64,000 nt of DNA from DATARN01 sp963851105 (lineage in GTDB: Bacteria; Actinomycetota; Acidimicrobiia; Acidimicrobiales; Palsa-688), in NCBI GenBank assembly GCA_963851105.1, contig CAWKNP010000010.1, forward strand, positions 98,601 through 162,600. Direction: 5' to 3'. Shown here in pieces: positions 16,080-24,975 of the stretch. Position numbers and translations under genes: made by a program. Position 1 is the stretch's first letter. Each line of letters starts with the position of its first letter. Below the pieces are notes generated by a model that saw only the letters and a program-made list of their open reading frames with translations, was not told the origin of the DNA and ran no database searches.

Positions 16080-18680
16080 ATGGAACGCACAGGGACCGCC
16101 CGGCGCCGATCGCAGCGCCTCCCGATTCGAATCGCAGGTGTTGTCGCGGCTGTGGCCGGTCTTCTTGTGCTGTTCACTTCGCCCGCGGGCGCCGCCAGCC
16201 GGGCCACCCCCGCCCTTACCATCACGTCGTCGTCGTCGACATCGGTCGGCCTTCAGATATGGACCCACGTCAACCTCTCGAACGGCTCCTCACCCTCGGG
16301 AACCATCGCTTTCAAACTGTTCGCTCCCGCCGACTCCTCCTGTGCCGCCCCCATGTTCACTTCGACAGTCGCGGTGGCGGGAACCTCGATCGACTCCGAC
16401 CGATTTACCACCAGCCAGGCCGGGACCTACCGCTGGCAGGCCACGTACAGCGGCGACGCCAACAACCAGGGCTATGGCCCGACGGCGTGCTCCGCCTCGT
16501 CCGCACAGGTCGATGTCGCTCCCTCCAACGCCCCGCTGGCCGTTACCGCGCAACCTGAATCCGGCGACATCATCCAAGCCAGCGCTTCCCTCGGCGGTTT
16601 CCAGCCGACCGGATCGATCACGTTCTTGCTGTCACCTCCCGGCGATCAGTTTTGCTCCGCCACCCCGGTCTTCTCGACGACCACGCCGGTGTCCGGGAAG
16701 GGCACGTACAACTCGGCGGCCTACACGCCGACCACGACCGGCACCTACCGCTGGCGGGCCACCTACAGCGGTGACGCCAACAACATCAAGGCGGGCCCGA
16801 CGGATTGTCTCGACCAGGCCGCCGCCGTCTCGGTGAACAGCGTGACAGCGCCGGCACCGTCGACCGCGGTGAACCCCGCAAGCCTGAGTTTCTCGGCTCA
16901 AACGGTGGGCACGGCCAGCTCGACGCAAAAAGTCACGGTGACCAACTCGGGCAATGCCGGCCTCGCCGTCGGTTCGATCGCCATCGCCGGCACGAACGCC
17001 GATGAGTTCGCCACCAGTGGCGACACATGCAGTGGGGCGACGGTCGCGCCGGCTGCGACGTGTTCTGTCGCCGTTGCCTTCGCACCGCACGCCTCCGGCA
17101 GCCGCAGCGCCGCCCTGACCATCACCGACAATGCCGCCGCTAGCCCCCACAGCGTCGCGCTGAACGGCCAGGCCACTGCCAGGGTGCTGGCCACCCCGCA
17201 GGTGACCGCCACGGCGTCGGGGTCTGTGCACACCGGCGGATCGATCTGGGCGACCACCGCCTTGGCGAGCGGGAGTACGCCGTCGGGTTCGGTCGTGGTG
17301 AGCCTCTACACCAACAGCACTTGTTCGGGTTCGCCGCTGTTCACCTCGACCAAGCCGATCACGGGCAATGGCTCCTACCGGTCGGACTCGTTCACGGTCG
17401 CCAACGCCGGCAGCTACCGGTTCGTGGCCACCTACGCCGGCGACGCCAACAACAACCCTGCCGCCAGCGCCTGCAGCGATCCCGCCGCCGCCGTCACGGT
17501 CACGTCGCCTCCGCCTCCCCCCACGACCACGCCGCCCACCACCACGCCGCCCACGACCACGCCGCCCACGACCACGCCGCCCACGACCACGCCGCCCACG
17601 ACCACGCCGCCCACGACCACACCGCCCACGACCACACCGCCCACGACCACACCGCCCACCACCACACCGCCCACCACCACGCCGCCCACGACCTCCCCGC
17701 CCACGACCTCCCCGCCCACGACCACGCCGCCCACGACCACACCGCCCACGACCACACCGCCCACGACCACACCGCCCACCACCACACCGCCCCGGGCGCC
17801 CTCGGCCGCCGTCAACCCGGCAACCGTGAGCTTCGTCGACAGCGTCGTCGGTGCGACCACCGCGGCCAAGACCGTCACGGTCACGAACTCAGGTAGCGCC
17901 GCCCTCGTCGTCTCGTCGGTCAAGGCAACCGGCGCCAACGGGGCCGACTTCATCCTCAGCGCCGACGGCTGCACCGGCACCACCGTGGCGCCGTCGGCCA
18001 CCTGCCACGTGGCCGTGGCGTTTTCCCCTCGGGCCGCGGGCAACCGTTCGGCCACCCTCTCGCTGGCCGACAACGCTGCTGCCATCCCGCAGGCCGTGAG
18101 CCTGAGCGGCGTGGCCACCACCGACAGGGCGACGTTCCTCAGCCCGACCAACGGGCAGAGCAACGTCGCCACGACCAAGCCGTTCAGTTGGACGACCGTA
18201 GCGGGTGCCCAGGGCTACTACCTCGCCGTTGGCACCTCGCAGTACGGCACCGACCTGGTCGACTCGAAGGCCCTTCCGGCCAGCCAGTCTTCGCTCAACG
18301 TGCCCGAACTTCCGACCGGCCGCACCCTCTACGCCACCGTGCTGACCGAGATCAACGGGTCGTGGAGTCGCTTCCAGGCCGTGACCTTCACCGCCGCGCT
18401 GGGCCATGCAACATTCACGTCCCCCGTCGACGGCGAACGCAACGTTCCCGCCGGCGCGGCCCTCACCTGGGCGCCGGTCGCCGGAGCCCAGGGCTACTAC
18501 GTGGCCGTGGGGACCTCCAAGTTCGGAACCGACGTCATTAACTCGGGGGTCTTACCCCCCACCCAGTCCTCTTACCAGGGCCCACCGGTACCCAAGGGCA
18601 GGTACTTGTACGCCACCGTGCTGACCGAGGTCAACGGCACCTGGTCTCGCTACCAGGCCATCAGCTTCACCGCCTCCTGA
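16080..18680 (+). CDS. Large secreted multidomain protein with Ig-like, choice-of-anchor-D and Thr-Pro linker regions
   Basis: An 866-residue protein from ATG 16080. The signal peptide has a basic start (MERTGTARRRSQRL), a hydrophobic core and a likely cleavage after SPAGAAS. Then come Ig-like repeats with the shared motif GTYRWRATYSGDANN (two copies, a third as SYRFVATYAGDANN). Two choice-of-anchor-D (ASH-like) domains carry AVNPASLSFSAQTVG / AVNPATVSFVDSVVG and VTNSG. A (TTPPT)n linker lies between them. The C-terminus has two copies of a 90-residue repeat (SPTNGQSNV.., SPVDGERNV.., each with VAGAQGYY and VGTS). No sortase motif or membrane anchor was seen. Probable cell-surface or adhesive role (inference). 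Confidence 0.82.
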   Translation: MERTGTARRRSQRLPIRIAGVVAAVAGLLVLFTSPAGAASRATPALTITSSSSTSVGLQIWTHVNLSNGSSPSGTIAFKLFAPADSSCAAPMFTSTVAVAGTSIDSDRFTTSQAGTYRWQATYSGDANNQGYGPTACSASSAQVDVAPSNAPLAVTAQPESGDIIQASASLGGFQPTGSITFLLSPPGDQFCSATPVFSTTTPVSGKGTYNSAAYTPTTTGTYRWRATYSGDANNIKAGPTDCLDQAAAVSVNSVTAPAPSTAVNPASLSFSAQTVGTASSTQKVTVTNSGNAGLAVGSIAIAGTNADEFATSGDTCSGATVAPAATCSVAVAFAPHASGSRSAALTITDNAAASPHSVALNGQATARVLATPQVTATASGSVHTGGSIWATTALASGSTPSGSVVVSLYTNSTCSGSPLFTSTKPITGNGSYRSDSFTVANAGSYRFVATYAGDANNNPAASACSDPAAAVTVTSPPPPPTTTPPTTTPPTTTPPTTTPPTTTPPTTTPPTTTPPTTTPPTTTPPTTTPPTTTPPTTSPPTTSPPTTTPPTTTPPTTTPPTTTPPTTTPPRAPSAAVNPATVSFVDSVVGATTAAKTVTVTNSGSAALVVSSVKATGANGADFILSADGCTGTTVAPSATCHVAVAFSPRAAGNRSATLSLADNAAAIPQAVSLSGVATTDRATFLSPTNGQSNVATTKPFSWTTVAGAQGYYLAVGTSQYGTDLVDSKALPASQSSLNVPELPTGRTLYATVLTEINGSWSRFQAVTFTAALGHATFTSPVDGERNVPAGAALTWAPVAGAQGYYVAVGTSKFGTDVINSGVLPPTQSSYQGPPVPKGRYLYATVLTEVNGTWSRYQAISFTAS
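17515..17795 (+). repeat. 15-bp tandem repeat encoding a Thr-Pro linker
   Basis: About 18 copies of a 15-bp unit reading ACGACCACGCCGCCC with synonymous drift (ACA/ACG, ACC). It encodes TTTPP repeats inside the secreted protein, interrupted by two TTSPP units. The opposite strand is open as a VVVGG repeat, which I regard as a shadow. This is a typical extended, O-mannosylatable spacer; copy number probably varies between strains. Confidence 0.9.
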
Positions 18681-18693
18681 TGCCAAGCGCGGC

Positions 18694-19092
18694 CTAAGCG
18701 GCGCGGCGAAGGGCCCGGCGCTGGCGGATCATGCGCCGCCGCTCGGCTTCGCTGGCGCCACCCCAAACCCCGAACTTCTCCCGCCTGACCAGGGCCGCCT
18801 CGAGGCATTCCGTGCGCACCGGGCAGGTGGCGCAGATGGCCTTGGCGCCGGCAGCACTTGTATCGTCGCCTTCCTCGGGGAAGAACACCGCTGGGTCCAC
18901 CCCGCGGCAGGCGCCGGTGGCCTGCCACGCCGGCCGAGCCCCGACGGCGGCCGCGAGATCCTGCCGGGCCGCGCCCCGGCCCGCCCCCAGAGCCTGGCTC
19001 GAGACGCTCGGCGGTCCGACGGGCAAAGCCAGAGCGCCGAGGTCGAGACTCGGGGCCAAGGAGCTGCTGGACGGAAGCGCGACAGCTGCCAT
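18694..19092 (-). CDS. WhiB family iron-sulfur transcriptional regulator
   Basis: A 132-residue protein starting at ATG 19092, six nt after a perfect AGGAGG. The four iron-sulfur ligands are present: Cys in GACRGVDPAVFF, then CATCPVRTEC (C-x2-C-x5-C), followed by the family turn GVWGG and a basic tail (ERRRMIRQRRALRRAA). An Ala/Ser/Leu-rich N-terminal extension of about 55 residues precedes the domain. WhiB proteins bind sigma-A and sense redox state or NO through the [4Fe-4S] cluster. The gene is tail-to-tail with the secreted protein (14 bp apart). Confidence 0.93.
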   Translation of the reverse strand: MAAVALPSSSSLAPSLDLGALALPVGPPSVSSQALGAGRGAARQDLAAAVGARPAWQATGACRGVDPAVFFPEEGDDTSAAGAKAICATCPVRTECLEAALVRREKFGVWGGASEAERRRMIRQRRALRRAA

Positions 19093-19292
19093 GGGGGGCC
19101 TCCTGGCGGGGTGGACGCATGTGGCTCGATGCGCTACCAGGGACCGGAGCAACGCCGCCCGCAGGCTGCCAAGCACTGGCAACCCGACACGGCTCCGGGC
19201 GTGCTCCCGTGTCAACCCCAATATTACACGTCCTCCTGGATCCCGCCCATACCTCCCGGAGCCGGACCGGTACGACACCGCGGATGGGGGTG

Positions 19293-21113
19293 TCAGGCCC
19301 GCAGCAATGTGGCGACGGTCACGAGCAGGCCGAGGATCTGGTAGGCGGCGTAGTCGTTCACCGAGCCGGTCTGGATGGAACGCACCGCTGCGACCCAGTG
19401 GTCACCGAACCCGGCCACCCCGGCCGCGCCACCGCCCCCAGGCGCGCCGGCCGCCCCTTTCTCCGCCGCCACGCCGGAGGTCCGGTTGGCCCAGCGGAAG
19501 ACCGGTACCGCCAGGACAACTGAGACAACGACGATCGCCAACTCCACCCCGCTGAAATAGTGGAACTGCACCGCCGATGTCGGCAGCGTCCCACCCCCTG
19601 CCAGCAGGTTGCGGCCGTACCGGGCACCCGCCCCGAGCGCCCCGCCGGCAGGCGCGGCCACATGGGCGAGCACCCATTCGGGCACGACCCCGAAGCCCAC
19701 GCAGGCGACCATGAGCCCGCCCAGCGCCACGAGCATGCCGGGACGCAGCTGCTCGTCATGGGGATACTTCTCGGGGGGGGCCCGGAAGAACGCCTGCCAC
19801 ACCGCCTTGACCAGCGCCGCGATGGTGAGGACCTGGGCCGCCACCATGAGGACCAGGGGAACCGTCTGGCCGCTCTCGCGCAGCGCGTCGTGGATCAGGC
19901 CGACCGAGACGTAGCCGTTCATGGGGGGGATTCCGGCGATGGCCGCGACCGCCACGCAGAACCCGGCGGCAAGGACCGGGAAGCGCCGGGCCAGGCCTCC
20001 CATCTCCGACAGGCGCCTGGCACCGGTGGCGTGGACGATGGCCCCCGCACACAGGAACAGCAGCGACTTGAACAAGGCCTGGTTGAGCAGGTGATACGAG
20101 GCGCCGGCCAGGCCGGCCGGCCGGCCGGTGGCCAGGCCGACGGCCAGCACGCCCATCTGCGAGATGGTGTCGTAGGCGAGGAGGCGCTTCAGGTCGTCCT
20201 GGAGCAGGGCGAAAAAGGCGCCCCCCACGGCCGAAAGCAGGCCGAGGACCATGAGCAGTCCGAGCAAGCCTGCGGCGGCGGGCCCGTACACCTGGAACGC
20301 CAGGCGGCCGATGGCGACGATCCCGAGGTTGACCATGAGACCGGAGAACAACGCCGACACCGGCCCCGGCGCGGCGGTGTGAGCATCGGGTAGCCAGCCG
20401 TGAAAGGGCACCAGGCCGGCCTTGGTGGCAAAGCCCGCCACCAGCAGGGCGAGGGCGATGAGGTCGACGGTTTGCGGATGCGAGGCCAGAGCGTCGCGGA
20501 TATGGCCGAAGTTGAGGGCGCCGTGATTGGTGTAAATGAGCGAAGCGCCGAGGAAGACCGCGAAGCTGGCGATGGTCGTCAGCACCAGGATCTTGAACGC
20601 CGCCTCCAGCGCCAGCGGGCGCTCGAGGAAGAAGGCGGTCAGGGCGTAGCTGGCCAGGGCGGCGACCTCGAACCACACGAACAGGTTGATCATGTCGCCG
20701 GTCAGCGCCACGCCGATCAGGGCGGCCTCCAACAGGAGGAACAGGCAGCAGAACGACCCGAGCTCCCGGGGTCCGAGATCGCTCTGGCTGGAAAGGGTGA
20801 ACAGCAGCAGGAGCACCCCGATGGCCGCCGCCGTCAGGGCGTAGGTCAGGCCCCAGGCGTCGGCCGAGAAGGCGATGCCCAGGGCGGCGCCGTTGACCGG
20901 AACCCAGTGGCCCAGGTAATGGGTGACCTGGTCGCCGCCGTACACCGTCGGCGCCACGGCCACCAGGATCGCGGTCGATCCCAGCAGGGATCCGATGGAC
21001 ACGATGATCGCCAGCCGCCCCGAGAGGCGGGCGACGAGCAGGACGACGGCGCCGCCGGCCAGGGGGCTGGCGACGGCCAGGGGCAGCAACGACGCCCGGG
21101 CGGCATCGGTCAC
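19293..21113 (-). CDS. mrpD: Mrp-type Na+/H+ antiporter subunit D (proton-pumping NuoL/M/N-like)
   Basis: A 606-residue polytopic protein from GTG 21113, coupled to mrpC by a GTGA overlap. Conserved proton-channel elements include GDMINLFVWFEVAALASYALT (essential Glu of helix 5), ATKAGLVPFHGWLPDAHTAAPGPVSALFSG (essential Lys) and LLNQALFKSLLFLCAGAIVH. It is the only large antiporter-like subunit in the operon. A hydrophilic Gly/Ala-rich loop near residue 550 precedes the final helix. It is the expected ion-translocating channel of the complex in the inner membrane. Confidence 0.92.
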   Translation of the reverse strand: MTDAARASLLPLAVASPLAGGAVVLLVARLSGRLAIIVSIGSLLGSTAILVAVAPTVYGGDQVTHYLGHWVPVNGAALGIAFSADAWGLTYALTAAAIGVLLLLFTLSSQSDLGPRELGSFCCLFLLLEAALIGVALTGDMINLFVWFEVAALASYALTAFFLERPLALEAAFKILVLTTIASFAVFLGASLIYTNHGALNFGHIRDALASHPQTVDLIALALLVAGFATKAGLVPFHGWLPDAHTAAPGPVSALFSGLMVNLGIVAIGRLAFQVYGPAAAGLLGLLMVLGLLSAVGGAFFALLQDDLKRLLAYDTISQMGVLAVGLATGRPAGLAGASYHLLNQALFKSLLFLCAGAIVHATGARRLSEMGGLARRFPVLAAGFCVAVAAIAGIPPMNGYVSVGLIHDALRESGQTVPLVLMVAAQVLTIAALVKAVWQAFFRAPPEKYPHDEQLRPGMLVALGGLMVACVGFGVVPEWVLAHVAAPAGGALGAGARYGRNLLAGGGTLPTSAVQFHYFSGVELAIVVVSVVLAVPVFRWANRTSGVAAEKGAAGAPGGGGAAGVAGFGDHWVAAVRSIQTGSVNDYAAYQILGLLVTVATLLRA

Positions 21114-21478
21114 CCCCGCATGCCCCGGACCTTGGCGGAGTCGAGCGTGCGGTAGTGCTGGGCGATGCGCACCGTCACCGAAAGGAACACGCCGGTGACC
21201 GCCACGCCGATCACGATGGCGGTGAGGCAGAAGTTCTGCAATACCGGATCCGCCACCGTGGCGCGGGCCAGTTGCGCCTGCGAGAGACCCGGCGGGGGGT
21301 TGAGCAGGACGGGCGCGGTGCCGTGGGCCCGGTAGGCGAAGGAAAGCAGGAGGAGATACGTGGACGCCTCCATGACCGACAGTCCCATGACGATCTTGAT
21401 GAGGTTGCGCCGCGTCAAGACGGTGTACAGCCCGATGCAAAACAGCGCCACACCCGCCAGGTAATTGCCGATGATCAC
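21110..21478 (-). CDS. mrpC: Mrp-type antiporter subunit C (NuoK-like)
   Basis: A 122-residue protein with three membrane helices. IIGNYLAGVALFCIGLYTVLTR, NLIKIVMGLSVMEASTYLLLLS (conserved Glu in helix 2) and FCLTAIVIGVAVTGVFLSVTVRI follow the NuoK/MrpC layout. The first codons overlap the end of the mrpB fusion, and its stop overlaps the mrpD start. Confidence 0.93.
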   Translation of the reverse strand: MIIGNYLAGVALFCIGLYTVLTRRNLIKIVMGLSVMEASTYLLLLSFAYRAHGTAPVLLNPPPGLSQAQLARATVADPVLQNFCLTAIVIGVAVTGVFLSVTVRIAQHYRTLDSAKVRGMRG

Positions 21479-22467
21479 GTTGGTTCGTCGCGATCGGGGG
21501 AAAGGGGTGACGCGTCCTGCGGCCGCGGCGCACCGTCACCTTGGTCCCGGCTCCAGTCGTGGCCCATCCCGAGCAGCCCGAACACCGCGAGCACCAGCCC
21601 GGTACCCACCTCAATGAACTCGCTGACTGAGAAGGCCTGCAGGATGCCCCCGCTTCGGATGGTGCCGATGGGTCCAACGGGCAGGAAGTTGGCCGAGAAG
21701 GAGCCTTTGAGGAACAGCCCGAACAGTTCGATGGCGATGATGGCCACCGCCCCGGCCACCTCGAGAGTCTCGATCACGTCGGGGCGGATGACGCGTTCCA
21801 CCCGGCGGTACCCGTAGGCCACGTATACGAAGAGGATGACGCCGAGTACCACCGCGCCCGCGGGGAAACCACCGCCCGGCGAGTAGCCCCAGGCCACCAG
21901 GTACAACCCGGCGATGGCAAGGATCGGCGCCACCATGCGCACCGCGGCGCGAACCACGACGGTCATGGCGGCCGCCGTCTCGCGGGACTGGGTGCCGACG
22001 GGCTCGTCGTCGGGTGTCTCCCGGCCACCAGGGCCCTGGTCCAGTTCCGTCGCCTCCGCCTGCCGTTGGTCGGCGTCTTCGGCGTCGGGCTCAGGCTCGG
22101 CGATCTCGCTCTGTTCCCGCCAGCCGGCCAACTCCTCGCCAATGAAACCCCGCCGCGGTTCCTTGCGCCGGCAGATGGTGGTGATCCCGACTATGGCGGC
22201 CAGCAGCAGGAACGTCTCGCCGAAGGTGTCGAACCCCCGGGTGCCGTACACCACCTCGCTGACCGGCTCGGTCGTGTGCCAGACAGGAAGGGCGACCGCC
22301 ATGGCGTAGCGCGCCACCGCGGGCAGCGGCGCGTCCTGCCGGGGAAGCCCGATGACCGCCACCGCCAAGGCGGCGCCGACGCCGGCCACGAGGATGGCGC
22401 CGATGCCGCGCCGGTGGCACGGCTCGTCGGGCAGCACCTCGTCGGGGAGCAGGTCAGGTCGGGCCAT
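21475..22467 (-). CDS. mrpB: Fused MbhE-like/MrpB antiporter subunit
   Basis: About 330 residues from ATG 22467. The N-terminal part (VARYAMAVALPVWHTTEPVSEVVYG, then GFDTFGETFLLLAAIVGI) is the MbhE/MrpA-C-terminal domain. After a charged linker of about 60 residues rich in Glu/Asp comes the MnhB domain: VRMVAPILAIAGLYLVAWG, SPGGGFPAGAVVLGVILF and IEVGTGLVLAVFGLLG. The start overlaps the upstream DUF4040 gene by 14 bp. An alternative upstream start at 22497 exists. The fusion places two antiporter modules in one chain. Confidence 0.85.
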   Translation of the reverse strand: MARPDLLPDEVLPDEPCHRRGIGAILVAGVGAALAVAVIGLPRQDAPLPAVARYAMAVALPVWHTTEPVSEVVYGTRGFDTFGETFLLLAAIVGITTICRRKEPRRGFIGEELAGWREQSEIAEPEPDAEDADQRQAEATELDQGPGGRETPDDEPVGTQSRETAAAMTVVVRAAVRMVAPILAIAGLYLVAWGYSPGGGFPAGAVVLGVILFVYVAYGYRRVERVIRPDVIETLEVAGAVAIIAIELFGLFLKGSFSANFLPVGPIGTIRSGGILQAFSVSEFIEVGTGLVLAVFGLLGMGHDWSRDQGDGAPRPQDASPLSPDRDEPT

Positions 22468-22744
22468 GGCCGCTCTCGCCGACCTCCCCGAGGTCATCGT
22501 CGGGCGCGACGGTGGTGCGGATCTTGGCGATGGCGATCAGGTACAGCGTCGGCAGGGCGATGGCGCCGACGACCACTTCCGAATGAGCGTCGTCGGGCGC
22601 CCCCAGCACGACAAACAGCAGGCTCAAGATGGTTCCCATGGCCGACAGCGCCATGACGGCACCGTTGAGGTTGCGCAGCCGCAGCACCGCCACCGCGCTG
22701 ATGACGATACCGAGCAGGCAGGCGTAGTCGATGACCCAGAACAC
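22454..22744 (-). CDS. DUF4040/MbhD-like antiporter subunit
   Basis: A 96-residue protein with three helices: VIDYACLLGIVISAVAVLRL, NGAVMALSAMGTILSLLFVVLG, and the family motif EVVVGAIALPTLYLIAIAKI. This corresponds to the C-terminal region of MrpA that is separate in archaeal membrane-bound hydrogenase (MbhD). GTG start at 22744 directly follows the mrpG stop (TGAGTG). Confidence 0.85.
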   Translation of the reverse strand: MFWVIDYACLLGIVISAVAVLRLRNLNGAVMALSAMGTILSLLFVVLGAPDDAHSEVVVGAIALPTLYLIAIAKIRTTVAPDDDLGEVGESGHGPT

Positions 22745-23107
22745 TCAGGCGCCGCCTTCGTCGCCGTCGGCCGCAGCCGGTGGTCGCCGCGCCGCCGCCT
22801 GGTCGATCACCGAGCCCGGCCACACCGGCACTCCCCGCTTGTAGGCGGCCCGGACCAGTGCGTGCGACGCCAGCGGATTGACGACCAGCAGGAGCAACGC
22901 CACCAGCAGGGCCCGGCTGGCGTAGGTGGTCCTCCAACCTTCGCCGACGACCAGGGCCAACAATGCGGGGAGGGCGCCCATGGTGATGGTCTTGGACGAG
23001 CACTGGATGCGGGTGTACACGTCCGGCATCCGCACGATCCCGACCGCCCCGCTGAGCGAGAAGCCGATGCCGATGGCCGCGAGGACGACGACCGCGACCT
23101 GCCTCAC
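22745..23107 (-). CDS. mrpG: Mrp-type antiporter subunit G
   Basis: A 120-residue protein from GTG 23107, overlapping the mrpF stop (GTGA). The core VVVLAAIGIGFSLSGAVGIVRMPDVYTRIQ is the MnhG/PhaG signature, with MPD..TR before the second helix. Three helices in all, then a hydrophilic acidic tail (AAADGDEGGA). Confidence 0.92.
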   Translation of the reverse strand: MRQVAVVVLAAIGIGFSLSGAVGIVRMPDVYTRIQCSSKTITMGALPALLALVVGEGWRTTYASRALLVALLLLVVNPLASHALVRAAYKRGVPVWPGSVIDQAAARRPPAAADGDEGGA

Positions 23108-23367
23108 AGGAGTCCCCGCTCCAGGAAGCGGGCCCAGACGACGGTGCCCACGTAACTGAACGAGCAAAGCCACAAGGCCGGGTCGAGGTAGATCGGCCGG
23201 GCGGCATAGGCGGCAAAGAACAGCATCGCCAGCGTCGCCTGCGTCGAGATGGTGTTCACCGCCACGATCCGATCCGAGACGGTCGGCCCGATGGCGACGC
23301 GCACGAGCAAGATGAGCAGTACCGCGATCTCGGCGGCCGTGATGATCCCATAGGTCTGCGTCATCAA
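23104..23367 (-). CDS. mrpF: Mrp-type antiporter subunit F
   Basis: An 87-residue protein with three helices. AEIAVLLILLVRVAIGPTVSDRIVAVNTI carries the MnhF motif (R..GPT..DRI.A.N). The first two codons are both Met, so 23364 is an equally good start. It sits 7 nt after mrpE and overlaps mrpG. Confidence 0.92.
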   Translation of the reverse strand: MMTQTYGIITAAEIAVLLILLVRVAIGPTVSDRIVAVNTISTQATLAMLFFAAYAARPIYLDPALWLCSFSYVGTVVWARFLERGLL

Positions 23368-23374
23368 ATCCCCG

Positions 23375-23878
23375 TCATCCCCGGACGATCGCCTTTATCC
23401 GCTCCTCCAGCGGGCCGTTTATCTTCCGGCGGTTGTCGGCTGGGTCGCCACTTTCAATCCAAACCGCGTGATAGAGGAGCTCGTGGCGCCCGCGATCGAT
23501 GTCGACGATCTGGTTGTCGACGATGAGCGAGCTGATCAGCCCGACCGAGGCCAGCTCGCCTTCGGTCTCCATTTCCGTCGGGACGATCACAAATCCGGGC
23601 CGCAAAGGGCGACTCGGCGACCAGATCCGCCGCGACAGAGACAGGTTGGCGCGGACGATATGGCCCAAGGCCCACCCTGACGTGGTGACGATGCCGGCCA
23701 GTCGCCGGGGACGCAGCGCCGACCACGGCGCCGCCACCGGTCCGAGCGGCGCGCACGCCACGGCAACCAGCGCCGACGCGACGGCACCGACGATCAACTG
23801 TTCCAGCGTCGCTGTCCAGCTGAGCAGGATCCACCCTGCGAACGCGACGCTGAAAAGGGCGAGGCCTCGGCGAAGCAT
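23375..23878 (-). CDS. mrpE: Mrp-type antiporter subunit E
   Basis: A 167-residue protein using ATG 23878; an in-frame TTG at 23914 would extend it. N-terminal helices (LALFSVAFAGWILLSWT, EQLIVGAVASALVAVAC) precede the soluble domain SRRIWSPSRPLRPGFVIVPTEMETEGE and SSLIVDNQIVDID, the MnhE pattern. First gene of the operon mrpE-F-G-DUF4040-(MbhE)B-C-D. A small hairpin (GGGGAT-TT-ATCCCC) lies just before the ATG and could mask the ribosome-binding site. Confidence 0.9.
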   Translation of the reverse strand: MLRRGLALFSVAFAGWILLSWTATLEQLIVGAVASALVAVACAPLGPVAAPWSALRPRRLAGIVTTSGWALGHIVRANLSLSRRIWSPSRPLRPGFVIVPTEMETEGELASVGLISSLIVDNQIVDIDRGRHELLYHAVWIESGDPADNRRKINGPLEERIKAIVRG

Positions 23879-23956
23879 CACAGGGGATAAATCCCCTCTC
23901 CCTGGCGCCGGCAAACCGGTGGTTGGCCTGGCCCGCTATGGGGTAATCCTTCGCCC

Positions 23957-24973
23957 GTGAGCGAGACACTGGCCCCCCAACTTCCCCCTTCCAGAGGACC
24001 GCTCAGCGCCTTCCTTTTCGAGAAGCTGCGTGGTGAGCCGCAGTTCCGACTCTGGCGCCACGAGCCACCGGTCGCAGGCGCTACCGACGACGACCTTCAC
24101 CTAGCCCTCTACTGTTGCTACGAATTGCACTACCGGGGGTTCGCGGGCATCGACGACCGGTGGGAGTGGGACAGCGGCCTGCTGGCGTTCCGTGAGCGCC
24201 TCGAGCAGGCCGTGCTGGCCGACCTGATCGACGAGGTGGGTCCCCCGGCGGCGGTGGCCGATATCGCCACTGAGCTCCACGCCATCGTCAACGGCGGCGA
24301 CGGCCCCTCCCTGTCGGGCTACATGGCTGAGCGGGGTACCCCGGCCGAATTCCGCGAGTTCGCCATCCATCGCTCCGCCTATCAGCTGAAGGAAGCCGAT
24401 CCCCACACCTGGGTCATCCCCCGCCTGGCAGGCACCGCCAAAGCCGCCCTCCTCGAGATCCAGACCGACGAGTACGGATCCGGCCAGCTGGAGGCGATGC
24501 ATTCGACCCTCTTCGCCCGCACCATGCGCTGTCTGGGCCTGGATCCCACCTACGGCGCCTACCTGGCCGCCCTTCCCGGCGTCACGTTGGCCACGGTCAA
24601 CCTCATCTCGTTCTTCGGACTGCACCGGCGCTGGCGAGGCGCGTTACTAGGGCATCTGGCGGTTTTCGAGATGGCGTCGGTCGGACCCAACGGTCGATAC
24701 AGCCGGGCATTGCGCCGACAGGGTTTCGGTCCCGAGGCCACAGCGTTCTACGACGTCCACGTCCGCGCCGACGCCGTCCACGAGGTGATCGCGGTCGAGC
24801 AGCTGGCCCGCGGTTTCGCCGCCGACGAGCCCCACCGGGCCGGGGACGTGGTCTTCGGTGCCCGAGCGATCATGGCCGTCGAGGGCCGCTTTACCCGGCA
24901 CTTGCTCGATGCCTGGGCTGCCGGCACGACTTCCCTGTACCGGCCGGGGCTGCTGCTGACCGCCGCCTCGTGA
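23957..24973 (+). CDS. Iron-containing redox enzyme family protein (haem-oxygenase fold)
   Basis: A 338-residue protein starting at GTG 23957, divergent from the mrp operon. It fits the iron-containing redox enzyme family (PF14518): CCYELHYRGFAGIDDRWEW near the N-terminus, IQTDEYGSGQLEAMHSTLF in the middle (Glu/His ligands) and HEVIAVEQLARGF with GRFTRHLL near the end. Members share the haem-oxygenase-like diiron oxidase fold. The substrate is unknown. A redox role alongside an FNT channel and antiporter is possible, but nothing here proves it. Confidence 0.82.
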   Translation: MSETLAPQLPPSRGPLSAFLFEKLRGEPQFRLWRHEPPVAGATDDDLHLALYCCYELHYRGFAGIDDRWEWDSGLLAFRERLEQAVLADLIDEVGPPAAVADIATELHAIVNGGDGPSLSGYMAERGTPAEFREFAIHRSAYQLKEADPHTWVIPRLAGTAKAALLEIQTDEYGSGQLEAMHSTLFARTMRCLGLDPTYGAYLAALPGVTLATVNLISFFGLHRRWRGALLGHLAVFEMASVGPNGRYSRALRRQGFGPEATAFYDVHVRADAVHEVIAVEQLARGFAADEPHRAGDVVFGARAIMAVEGRFTRHLLDAWAAGTTSLYRPGLLLTAAS

Positions 24974-24975
24974 CC

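Noticed and set aside
16118..16140. tRNA T-arm-like GATTCGAATC sequence
   Set aside because: It lies inside the coding sequence of the signal peptide region and no acceptor or anticodon stem can be drawn around it.
17432..18178. Antisense open frame encoding VVVGG repeats
   Set aside because: It is the mirror of the Thr-Pro linker in the secreted protein; signal peptide, domain matches and codon use all support the plus strand.
21114..21677. N-terminal extension of mrpD to 794 codons
   Set aside because: The extra 188 codons are antisense-like sequence overlapping mrpC; the GTG at 21113 fits the family start and the GTGA overlap.
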